Positions 7,147 through 14,276 of a DNA stretch of 36,994 nt are shown in pieces. The translations under genes were made by a program, and so were the position numbers. Under the pieces are notes generated by a model. That model worked only from the letters and a program-made list of their open reading frames with translations, was not told the DNA's origin and ran no database searches. Within the stretch, counting starts at the first letter, position 1, and each line of letters begins with the position of its first letter. This DNA comes from a virus, in IMG/VR virus record IMGVR_UViG_3300033148_002399, positions 1 to 36,994 of that record; one strand, 5' to 3'.

Positions 7147-7422
7147 ATGGGTTTCGAGGAGTGGTACAAGAAAGAAACAAACGATGATGGGCATGATGAT
7201 TTCTGGACTAAAGCTGGGTTAGAAGGCGCGTGGAATGCGGCAATCGCTGAAGCTGTTGAAATGACGTGCTGTAACTGTGAAGGCGATACGTGCGAAGTCC
7301 ATAGAAAGCTCAAAGAACTTAATCGCTCAACCGAATGCAGGCATGGCGAATCAATGGAAGGCTGCTGTAATGCCTGTGCTGATTCAGGTAATGATCCACG
7401 GAACGGTCCTACATCGGCCTAG
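7147..7422 (+). CDS. Small Cys-rich hypothetical protein, 91 aa
   Basis: ATG 7147 lies just after the previous stop. The N-terminal FEEWYKKE and GLEGAWNAAIAEA resemble small phage proteins with a 'W...A' helix pattern. CCNCEGDTCEVH (about residues 39-50) and CRHGESMEGCCNAC (about 61-74) give nine cysteines and several histidines, enough for two zinc sites. Function is unknown. Confidence 0.65.
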   Translation: MGFEEWYKKETNDDGHDDFWTKAGLEGAWNAAIAEAVEMTCCNCEGDTCEVHRKLKELNRSTECRHGESMEGCCNACADSGNDPRNGPTSA

Positions 7423-7435
7423 ATAGAGGAAAAGA

Positions 7436-7543
7436 ATGATGACTGACTTCGAGAGAGGCGTATGTGTTGGGGTTATTGCCGGGTTAATAGTAGCAGCAGC
7501 ATGTTTGATTGTATTTGCCAGAGCTTATTTGACCGTTGCCTGA
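7436..7543 (+). CDS. Tiny single-pass membrane protein, 35 aa
   Basis: Two adjacent ATGs (7436 and 7439) follow AGAGGAAAAG. Nearly the whole product is one transmembrane helix (VCVGVIAGLIVAAACLIVFA) with an acidic N-terminus (TDFER) and a short Arg-containing tail. It fits the gap between larger genes. Function is unknown. Confidence 0.55.
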   Translation: MMTDFERGVCVGVIAGLIVAAACLIVFARAYLTVA

Positions 7544-7649
7544 TTGGTTGACCCATTGGCTCTGGGAGTGGGGTGATATCGCCTCATTCATAGCATTATG
7601 GGTATTGTGTGCCATTATATTGAATGCAATCTTTAGGAGAGCCCAATGA
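7536..7649 (+). CDS. Possible Trp-rich membrane peptide, 37 aa (TTG start)
   Basis: An open frame from TTG 7536 to TGA 7649 overlaps the end of the preceding gene and the ATG of the next (CAATGA). The product has five Trp in its first 22 residues, then one hydrophobic helix (IASFIALWVLCAIILNAIF) and a basic end (RRAQ). This follows the 'aromatic belt plus helix plus basic tail' layout of small membrane proteins. There is no clear ribosome site, so translation may rely on coupling with the previous gene. Confidence 0.35.
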   Translation: MPDWLTHWLWEWGDIASFIALWVLCAIILNAIFRRAQ

Positions 7650-8005
7650 ACAACAACAAGATAATCAACATAGCCAACCACAACATCAAGAAAGCTCACG
7701 ATGATGTAAGTGAACGCTTACTGAAGGCAAAGAATAGCAAGAAAGAAATGCCACCAGCCAGAGTGACCGTATTCACCCGTGATGGCATTGTGTACCTGTC
7801 ACATCAGAACATGATTATGGGATTCACCCCAGAGGATGCCATTGCAATTAGCGAAGCGGTAATGACCGCAGGCTGGGAACTTAAAACTGAAATGGAGAAT
7901 GAAAATGTCGAAGAACGAGAAAACACCACCAGAGGCGGTGAAAAGTCTGGAGAACCTACTGAAAATGAAGGTTGCAGCGAAGGACAAGAACAGAAAGAAG
8001 ATTGA
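7646..8005 (+). CDS. Hypothetical protein, 119 aa
   Basis: ATG 7646 follows AGGAGAGCCC. Residues 1-40 are basic and helical. The middle (PARVTVFTRDGIVYLSHQ, then GFTPEDAIAISEAVMTAG) looks like a small alpha/beta fold. The last 35 residues are Glu-rich and low in complexity, and are exactly the part that overlaps the next gene in another frame. Function is unknown. Confidence 0.65.
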   Translation: MNNNKIINIANHNIKKAHDDVSERLLKAKNSKKEMPPARVTVFTRDGIVYLSHQNMIMGFTPEDAIAISEAVMTAGWELKTEMENENVEERENTTRGGEKSGEPTENEGCSEGQEQKED

Positions 8006-8426
8006 AATTAGCCCAGACTTCCGTGTAAGCGTGAATGATGGTCGTAATGGTGCGGTCCACATGATGATTCATGCTGATGGCCATGATGGTGACACGCTGG
8101 ATTTCACTGTTGTCGGTAATAAAGTTATCCCGTGGTTCACAAATGTTGATGCTTCAGGCATGAATTTAGCTGAGGCTCGTGACTGCTTGCTTCGCGGTGA
8201 TCGTGTTGGTCGTGAAGGATTGGGTGGCGTGTACATAGAAGCTCAAATGCCAGATGAGAACTCTAAGATGACTGACCCGTACATCTTCATTAAAACGGAA
8301 GATGGCTCTACTATCCCATGGGTGTGCAGTCAGGCCGATTTCTTTGCCGGTAATTTCGTGATTATTCTTGAGAATGATGACAAACCAGCTGGTACGCAAG
8401 GTACAGATGGCTCAGACCCCAAGTAA
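7905..8426 (+). CDS. Hypothetical protein, 173 aa
   Basis: The start is ATG 7905, placed seven bases after GGAGA; ATG 7899 is too close to it. The first 34 residues (Lys/Glu-rich, helical) are encoded in the 101-base overlap with the previous gene. A beta-rich domain follows (about 40-165), containing VSVNDGRNGAVHMMIHADGHDGDTLD broken by loops and a GVYIEAQMPDE strand. I do not recognise it. It may be an accessory of packaging, since it lies directly before the large terminase. Confidence 0.65.
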   Translation: MSKNEKTPPEAVKSLENLLKMKVAAKDKNRKKIEISPDFRVSVNDGRNGAVHMMIHADGHDGDTLDFTVVGNKVIPWFTNVDASGMNLAEARDCLLRGDRVGREGLGGVYIEAQMPDENSKMTDPYIFIKTEDGSTIPWVCSQADFFAGNFVIILENDDKPAGTQGTDGSDPK

Positions 8427-9912
8427 TGAAGTAAAAACGCACCGCATTAGTTACGACTATGCGGATGCGCCAACCCTTCTGGCTTTCTCTAAGGATGAGA
8501 CAGCGGTGCGTGGCATCATGGGGCCGTTTGGTTCTGGTAAGTCATCAGCGTGTGTCATGCAGATTGTCATTGAGAGTCAGGAACAGGAGCCGGGGCAAGA
8601 CGGTATACGTCGAACCCGGTGGGCCTGTATAAGAAACACCTATAAGCAGCTTGAAGATACAACGATTAAGACGTTCTTCGAGTGGCTGCCACCGATGTTC
8701 TGTGGCAAATACGACAAGACTCGACACAACTACCTCATCACCTGCTTTGCTGGCATGGAGATTGAGATACTGTTCCGAGCATTGGATAGACCCGATCATG
8801 TATCCAACCTGCTTTCCCTCGAATTAACATCAGCATGGGTGAATGAGGCCCGTGAAGTGCCTTGGGCATTGATTAAAGCATTGAGAGGCCGTATTAATCG
8901 CTATCCTTCAAGACGTGATAATGGCCCCGGTGCAACTAAACCAAGAATGATAATGGACACTAACCCACCCACCCCGCGTTCATGGTGGTATCAGGTGTTC
9001 GAGGTTGACAAGAAGCCCAACACAAAACTCTTTAAGCAGCCCGGTGGTATTGATAAGAATGCTGAGAACACATCACATCTTGGTCCTACTTACTACAAAG
9101 ATATGGCTGATTTGTACGATGAAGACGAATTAAAGGTCTATCGTGATGGTGAGTATGGCTTTATTAAGTCAGGCAAGCCGGTATATCCAACCTATCGAGA
9201 CAATTTGCACTCTCGTATTGGATTATCTCCGATACCGGGCATCACTATCATACGAGGCTGGGATTTTGGTCTAACGCCAGCTGTAGTATTAACTCAAGTC
9301 ACACCTATGGGCCAGCTTCGTGTTCTCCGTGAGTACATTACGACACGAGCAGGCATTGATGATTTCTCTGATGAAGTCATTAAAGATATGAATGTTAGGT
9401 ACAAGGATTATGATTTTGAAGACTACGGTGATGAGACTGGCCGTAATAAGAACGATAACAATGAGACAAGCTGCTTCGATGTGCTGGATGCCAAGGGTAT
9501 ATTCGTCATTCCTGTAAGTAATGTCCTACAAAGAAGGCTTGAATCAGTACGTCGAGGCTTGAACACGCTGGTTGATGGTGAGCCTGCTCTGGTTGTTGAT
9601 AAAGAGAACTGTCCTACTATCCGTGAAGGTTTCACAGGTGGCTATAAGTACCGTAAAATATTAACAAGTGGCGGTAACGATGAGCGGTTCCAAGAAGAGC
9701 CCTTGAAGAATGAATACTCTCATCCCCATGATTGCCTGCAATATATTTGTGTGATTGTGTTTGGTGATTACCTTGAAGGAATAGTAAAACAACACGAAGT
9801 CAATAGTAGAATTGACAATAATCGCGCTCATGGTCAGAATGATGACGTATGGACTGATAATGACTATACTGACGAGCAACAGGATACCGATTTCGATCCA
9901 TTTCAATTCTAA
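8407..9912 (+). CDS. terL: Terminase large subunit
   Basis: The start is taken at ATG 8407 (AAGGT upstream), giving 501 residues; ATG 8368 is an alternative. An N-terminal ATPase carries a Walker A motif (GPFGSGKSS, residues 39-47), an acidic Walker B-like strand (LLSLELTSAWVNEAREV, about 133-149) and a coupling-like segment (MIMDTNPP). A C-terminal RNase H-like nuclease follows, with RGWDFGLTP (Asp about 286), DYGDETG (about 339-345) and HPHDCLQY (about 439). The enzyme pumps DNA into the prohead and cuts it at the ends. It works with the small subunit at 5956-6483 and the portal at 10233-11900. All key motifs look intact. Confidence 0.93.
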   Translation: MAQTPSNEVKTHRISYDYADAPTLLAFSKDETAVRGIMGPFGSGKSSACVMQIVIESQEQEPGQDGIRRTRWACIRNTYKQLEDTTIKTFFEWLPPMFCGKYDKTRHNYLITCFAGMEIEILFRALDRPDHVSNLLSLELTSAWVNEAREVPWALIKALRGRINRYPSRRDNGPGATKPRMIMDTNPPTPRSWWYQVFEVDKKPNTKLFKQPGGIDKNAENTSHLGPTYYKDMADLYDEDELKVYRDGEYGFIKSGKPVYPTYRDNLHSRIGLSPIPGITIIRGWDFGLTPAVVLTQVTPMGQLRVLREYITTRAGIDDFSDEVIKDMNVRYKDYDFEDYGDETGRNKNDNNETSCFDVLDAKGIFVIPVSNVLQRRLESVRRGLNTLVDGEPALVVDKENCPTIREGFTGGYKYRKILTSGGNDERFQEEPLKNEYSHPHDCLQYICVIVFGDYLEGIVKQHEVNSRIDNNRAHGQNDDVWTDNDYTDEQQDTDFDPFQF

Positions 9913-9924
9913 GAGGACAAGACG

Positions 9925-10233
9925 ATGGCGTTAGGTGCAATGATAGCGACAGGCTTGGGTTCATTATATACAGCCAGAGAAACAAGAAAGCAGCGCAAGG
10001 GTGTTGAGGCAGAAAGAGAAGAAACTAGAGTCAAGCTAAAGGCTGACGAAGCAAAGATGGAAGCCGAGATAGCAGAGCAAACAGCTCAACAAGCAAAAGA
10101 TTTGGAACTTCAGAAGGCAAAAGAAACCCGCAAAGCTAAGCGTGGTGCCAGTGGTTACGCTGGTTCAGTGCTAACATCAGGCATTAAGCCTGAGTCTGCC
10201 GTTACTCGTCGAGCCACATTAGGGGTAGGATAA
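9925..10233 (+). CDS. Small coiled-coil structural or assembly protein
   Basis: ATG 9925 lies after AGAGGACAAG. A short Gly/Ala-rich N-terminus is followed by a long charged helix (about residues 15-75, rich in Lys, Glu and Ala). The C-terminus, GASGYAGSVLTSG then TRRATLGVG, resembles a motif (RG-R-AS-TLLTG ... TLLG) seen in small proteins next to portals in several podoviruses. It overlaps the portal start by one base. It is probably a minor head or connector component. Confidence 0.6.
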   Translation: MALGAMIATGLGSLYTARETRKQRKGVEAEREETRVKLKADEAKMEAEIAEQTAQQAKDLELQKAKETRKAKRGASGYAGSVLTSGIKPESAVTRRATLGVG

Positions 10234-11900
10234 TGGGTAGCACTCGCGCTAATGGTGAACAGATTGTCCAAGGTTATAATCATTTAACTGGTGCTAAGGA
10301 CTCACTCACCAGTCATTTTCAAGATATTACTGATTTCGTTGTTCCATCTAAGACAGATGTAACGAAAACAAACAGCACGCCTAACACCCGCACATCACGC
10401 AGACGCTACGATTCCACAGCAGTACACTCGAACATACTTTTATCTTCATCTATCCATGGCAACCTCACTAGTGATGCGAGCCAGTGGTTCTTGATGACGT
10501 TGGGTGATCATGTGCTTGCTGAGCATAAAGATGTAAGAGACTGGCTAGAAGATTGTAGTAAAAAGCTATTCTATAACTTGAATGGCTCATCATTCAGCAA
10601 TGAAATGCAAGAAGGGTACGAATGCCTTACAGGTTATGGCACTACCGCTATCTTTGCTGGTGAGAAAATTGGTGACAGAGGCATTGTGAAGCACACCTTT
10701 GAGACAATCCCAATGCGCCAATATGTCTTCTCAGAAGGTGACGATGGCGTATCAGATAGGTTTTATCGAAAGTACCCACTAACAGCGCATCAAGTTTTCG
10801 GTAAGTGGGGCAATCACCCGTTCTTCAAAGGCTTAACTGATGAAATGCGTAAGGCAATCGAGTCAGATAAGCCAGCAGACCGTGACAAGACATTCGATAT
10901 TGTTGTTTGCATTATGAAGCGCGAGCAATATGACCCTAACGCCAAGATTTCCCTTGACTTTGAATACATGCACGCCGTTGTAGACCAGAAAACCAAGAAG
11001 GTATTGGTTGAGTCAGGCTTCCATGAGAACCCAGTCATGGTTCCACGTTGGAGAAAGACAGCTGATGATAATGGTTGGGGTACAGGTGTGGGTGCTACGG
11101 CATTGCCTGACATTCAATCTCTAAATGAAGCCAAGCGTTTAGGTTTCCAAGCATGGGCTAAAGACTTAAATCCTCCGTTAGTAGCGACTCACAAAGGCGT
11201 AATTGGTTCAATTCGAACCGGTGCTGGTGGTGTTATCTATAAACGCCGTGGTGCTGAGTTAGCTCCATTACAGTCTGGTGCTCGTTGGGATACAACTCAG
11301 TTTAACTTTGAAGAGTTACGCAGACAGATTCGAGGCTTGTTCTATACCGATCAGCTTCAACTCCATGAATCACCCGCCATGACTGCGACTGAAGCACAGA
11401 TTCGCTATGAAATGATGATGAAGATACTCGGCCCAACCTACGGACGCTTGAAGAAAGAGCTTTATAACCCGTTATTGTATCGTTCATTTAACATTTCGTT
11501 ACGTGCAGGTCACTTCTTGCCGCCACCTGAAGTATTAGTGCAGGCAATGGGGCAACCTAACCCACCAAAACTTGATGTTGAGTACCGTTCACCAATGGCT
11601 AGAGCTCAAAGAGCTGATGATATTATGGCTATTGAGCGTGTTTACGGTATCGCTGGCCAGATATTCGCTGTGAAACAAGACCCTGCAATATGGGATCAGC
11701 TTAATGATGATGAAGCCGTTAAGTTAGGCGCTGAGATTTCTGGGTTACCTTCAAAAGTGTTGAATGGCGAAAAAGTTGTGAAAGGCAAGCGTGATGCTCG
11801 TGCAGCAGCAGCGAGTGAAGTGGCAGAAGATGAGCGTAAAACAAGCGACTTAGATAATGCAGGTAAGGTTGTGGATATTCAGACCAGAGCGCAGGCATAA
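10233..11900 (+). CDS. Portal (head-tail connector) protein, T7 gp8-like
   Basis: At 555 residues it is close to T7 gp8 (536). Supporting regions are an N-terminal helical segment (VQGYNHLTGAKDSLTSHFQD), the SSSIHGNLTSDASQWF stretch around residues 72-87, a GYGTTAIFAGE strand near 130, DIQSLNEAKRLGFQAWAK around 292, and MTATEAQIRYEMMM near 385, which corresponds to the 'T.(A/V)..R..E' clip/crown helix of this family. Twelve copies form the ring through which DNA enters and leaves. The C-terminal 40 residues are charged and helical. It lies between the terminase and the scaffold, as expected. Confidence 0.9.
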   Translation: MGSTRANGEQIVQGYNHLTGAKDSLTSHFQDITDFVVPSKTDVTKTNSTPNTRTSRRRYDSTAVHSNILLSSSIHGNLTSDASQWFLMTLGDHVLAEHKDVRDWLEDCSKKLFYNLNGSSFSNEMQEGYECLTGYGTTAIFAGEKIGDRGIVKHTFETIPMRQYVFSEGDDGVSDRFYRKYPLTAHQVFGKWGNHPFFKGLTDEMRKAIESDKPADRDKTFDIVVCIMKREQYDPNAKISLDFEYMHAVVDQKTKKVLVESGFHENPVMVPRWRKTADDNGWGTGVGATALPDIQSLNEAKRLGFQAWAKDLNPPLVATHKGVIGSIRTGAGGVIYKRRGAELAPLQSGARWDTTQFNFEELRRQIRGLFYTDQLQLHESPAMTATEAQIRYEMMMKILGPTYGRLKKELYNPLLYRSFNISLRAGHFLPPPEVLVQAMGQPNPPKLDVEYRSPMARAQRADDIMAIERVYGIAGQIFAVKQDPAIWDQLNDDEAVKLGAEISGLPSKVLNGEKVVKGKRDARAAAASEVAEDERKTSDLDNAGKVVDIQTRAQA

Positions 11901-11915
11901 CACCCGGAGAACCCA

Positions 11916-12176
11916 ATGGATACTGAAGAAAAGGCGATATTTAAAGCCTATGAAATGACGTTCAATCGTAAGGAAGGCAAGCTGGTATTAATGGATTTAG
12001 AGGCCGCGTATCTCGATAGCCATAATCCAGATGTTTTAGCCCAGCTTGAGGATATTCCTCATCCGTACAAAGAGTACGTGCTTAAAGGCACTCGACTTGT
12101 TGTGCGGAACATAAAGGCAGCCATGGAACTATCAAAACAGCCAGTGGAGACAGAAGATGGCGGTAATTCATCTTAA
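11916..12176 (+). CDS. Bbp19-like small phage protein
   Basis: The protein has 86 residues, with ATG 11916 after CCCGGAGAACCC. The pattern FNRKEGKLVLMDLEAAYL ... VLKGTRLVVRNIKAAMEL matches the short Bbp19-type family (F.t..Gk.vL.dL...f ... (E)G.R.vv..I..ml), found between portal and scaffold or capsid genes in podoviruses. Its exact role is unknown to me. It overlaps the next gene by 20 bases. Confidence 0.65.
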   Translation: MDTEEKAIFKAYEMTFNRKEGKLVLMDLEAAYLDSHNPDVLAQLEDIPHPYKEYVLKGTRLVVRNIKAAMELSKQPVETEDGGNSS

Positions 12177-13074
12177 ACATCGTGTAGGTCAGCCCCAGCG
12201 TTATTCCTGTCTTACAACAGATACGTTCCCAACCGAAGGCACTGAAAATGAGCTTGAGCCGGGTGCTTTACTGTATGTCATTAATGTAACAACCCAAGAA
12301 TGTGATCATTACGAGTGGACGAGCCTTAAATGGCAGCGAACCCATTATCGTGGGTCAGCTAATATCCATGACGCAGACGTGCATAACTCACCAGTAAACG
12401 AATATTTCCATGAGCATACAGGCATAATCAGCACGCTATCAGTCGCAACCGTTGGAAACGAACATCAAATCACAGTAGCAAATGGCTCGCTATATTCAGC
12501 GGGTGATGGGGTTCAAATCGGGAACGGCATTAGAGAGCTTACCCACCCCATTATCACCAATATCGCAACCAATGTGCTTACGCTCGACAGGCAAATTGAC
12601 TTTGTTCATGCCGTTGGGGTTGAGGTTGAGATTGTAGAAAAAGATATGAATGTGCTTGGCACCATGGCATCACCAAGGAAATTCAAGCTGATACCAGAGC
12701 CGGGCTCAGTTTTTCATATCACAAGAATATTAATAACCATCACTCATACAACAGCTAGTGATTTAGGGTTGTTTGGAAATCTATCAAGATTAGCTAATGG
12801 TGTAGTCCTTAGAGTGTACGTTGGAGGGCAATACTACACTTTCACAAACTGGAAAGCGGCTAGTGAAATAAAGGATGACATGTTTGATGTTGAGTTTGAT
12901 ACCCGCTCATCAGGTGGTGGAACTTATGGTACGTCATGCCGTGGCTCGTTCGATAGAATTAAAGTTGCAGTAAGATTAGACGGTAGTGACAGCGATTACA
13001 TGGAGGTATATGTGCAAGACGATCTCTCGACATTGCTTTCGTTTAATATCAAAGGCCAAGGCCATTTTGAATAA
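12157..13074 (+). CDS. Virion-associated beta-rich protein, 305 aa
   Basis: ATG 12157 lies within the previous gene's end, behind GTGGAGACAG. The N-terminal 70 residues include a YEWTSLKWQRT strand. A middle part has EYFHEHTGII and repeated short beta strands, and a C-terminal sandwich (about 190-305) holds GVVLRVYVGGQYYTFTNW, a Gly/Ser loop, and LLSFNIKGQGHFE at the end. The profile is that of a minor head or decoration protein rather than an enzyme. No convincing family name. Confidence 0.6.
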   Translation: MAVIHLKHRVGQPQRYSCLTTDTFPTEGTENELEPGALLYVINVTTQECDHYEWTSLKWQRTHYRGSANIHDADVHNSPVNEYFHEHTGIISTLSVATVGNEHQITVANGSLYSAGDGVQIGNGIRELTHPIITNIATNVLTLDRQIDFVHAVGVEVEIVEKDMNVLGTMASPRKFKLIPEPGSVFHITRILITITHTTASDLGLFGNLSRLANGVVLRVYVGGQYYTFTNWKAASEIKDDMFDVEFDTRSSGGGTYGTSCRGSFDRIKVAVRLDGSDSDYMEVYVQDDLSTLLSFNIKGQGHFE

Positions 13075-13111
13075 CGTGATACAATTAATAAAACCAACTA
13101 GGAGAACCTAA

Positions 13112-14041
13112 ATGAATATAATTAAATACCGATTAATGGATGAAGAACCCGGAGCAGGTGGTGGCGAAGGTGGGGAGCCAGCAGCAGCGGCACCCGATTG
13201 GCGTGAATCTATCCCGGCTGAATACAAAGACTCAGCTATGTTTGCTGAAGATCAAGTAAAAGATTTGCCAAGCCTGATGACTCAGTTTGCTAACTCTCAG
13301 CAATTATTGGGTGATTCAATTCGGATACCCGGTGAGAACGCTGATGATGATGCGCTTAACCGTTTCAATGAAAAGCTCTCTGGTGTTAAAGGTGTAACTC
13401 GTATCCCCGGCATGGATGCGTCCGAAGCTGAAGTGAGTGAGTTCTTTGCCAAGCTAGGCGTGCCTGACACAGCGGCTCAATACGAAATGTACGCACCAAC
13501 AGATGAAGAGGTGCCTCAAGGTTTAGAGCTTGATAACCGGCTTGAGAATGGGTTTGGTGAGATTGCACATAAGTTGAATCTTACACCCGGTCAGGTGAAA
13601 GGGTTGTCTGAGTGGTTCACCAAGGACACCATTGAAACCGCTAAAGGCCAGATGGAAGCTAAAAACACTATGCTTGCAGAGCTGCAAAAAGAATACGGCA
13701 ATAACTTTGAAGCGCGCATGTCATTAGCTACCACTGTTATCGAGAAGTTTGGTACCAAGTATGCTCTCGAAGATTTGAAGGGTGACTTAGGCAATAATCC
13801 CGGCTTAGCTATGATGTTGGCTGATATTGGGCTGGCTACCACTGAAGACGGTATGATGCGATTAACCCCTGAAGGCGGTGAAATCACGAAGTCAGCAACA
13901 GAAGTGCAGATGGAAATTGATGAGTTAATGTCTGATAAAGCATACGCAGACAATAAAGCTGATAACCATAATGTTGTAGTTGCCAAGGTTAAGAAGTTAT
14001 TTGAACAGCAAGAGCTCATCAAAAAGCAGGCTCAAGCTTGA
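13112..14041 (+). CDS. Capsid scaffolding-like protein
   Basis: The protein has 309 residues, with ATG 13112 after AGGAGAACC. A disordered Gly/Ala/Pro/Glu N-terminus is followed by a 'W(R)xSIPxEYK ... L..qf.nsq.llg..IRIPGE' block (about 30-75), then long acidic helices up to a Lys/Gln-rich C-terminal helix (about 285-309). This layout matches scaffold proteins encoded just before the capsid in many podoviruses. It would shape the prohead around the portal and then leave. Its stop codon overlaps the -35 box of the capsid promoter. Confidence 0.82.
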   Translation: MNIIKYRLMDEEPGAGGGEGGEPAAAAPDWRESIPAEYKDSAMFAEDQVKDLPSLMTQFANSQQLLGDSIRIPGENADDDALNRFNEKLSGVKGVTRIPGMDASEAEVSEFFAKLGVPDTAAQYEMYAPTDEEVPQGLELDNRLENGFGEIAHKLNLTPGQVKGLSEWFTKDTIETAKGQMEAKNTMLAELQKEYGNNFEARMSLATTVIEKFGTKYALEDLKGDLGNNPGLAMMLADIGLATTEDGMMRLTPEGGEITKSATEVQMEIDELMSDKAYADNKADNHNVVVAKVKKLFEQQELIKKQAQA

Positions 14042-14066
14042 CAGTAACCACTAACTGGCATATAAG
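14038..14066 (+). promoter_or_regulatory. Strong sigma70-type promoter for the capsid gene
   Basis: A perfect -35 (TTGACA, 14038-14043), a 17-base spacer and a -10 TATAAG (14061-14066, five of six consensus) are visible. Transcription should start near 14073, giving a leader of about 200 nt before the capsid ATG. The -35 box overlaps the scaffold stop codon. This is the best promoter match I see for the late genes. Confidence 0.75.
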
Positions 14067-14072
14067 TTGTTT

Positions 14073-14276
14073 TACAAATCCCTTCATTGGATTGTAGCTG
14101 GATAAAGAGAGCGGTTCCTCCCGGGGCCGCTCTCAATGTTCAATCAGGTAGCCGCAAGGTCTGACAAGCTCACCGATGACGTTAGCTAGCGAATAGCTAG
14201 GATAGTCCGAATTACCGGGTAGCTTCCGAAAAAAGAATGGGCATAGTGCCTTAATTAACTTTTTTGGAGACTACTA
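14073..14276 (+). promoter_or_regulatory. Structured 5' leader of the capsid mRNA
   Basis: No gene is seen in this stretch. Four stem-loops are visible in order. (1) GAGAGCGG (14107-14114) pairs with CCGCTCTC (14127-14134), an 8-bp GC-rich stem with no T-run after it. (2) TCAG (14144-14147) pairs with CTGA (14161-14164), enclosing CC-GCAA-GG. (3) TAGCTA (14183-14188) pairs with TAGCTA (14194-14199) around a GCGAA loop. (4) CTTCCGAAAAAAG (14223-14235) can pair with CTTTTTTGGAG (14259-14269), using all 11 bases of the second arm with two bulges on the first; the small GGCA/TGCC hairpin (14240-14250) is nested inside. Arm two of stem 4 contains the GGAG ribosome site of the capsid gene. The element could control capsid translation or mRNA stability. 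It matches no RNA family I can name. Confidence 0.55.

Noticed and set aside
14144-14250. Resemblance of the capsid leader to a hammerhead, twister-type or group I intron core (CCGATGAC, CCGCAAGG, ATAGTCC)
   Set aside because: Only short core-like words are present. The hammerhead CUGANGA/GAAA pair, the twister pseudoknot strands and a group I P7 partner (GGACTAT) could not be found, so no ribozyme is claimed.
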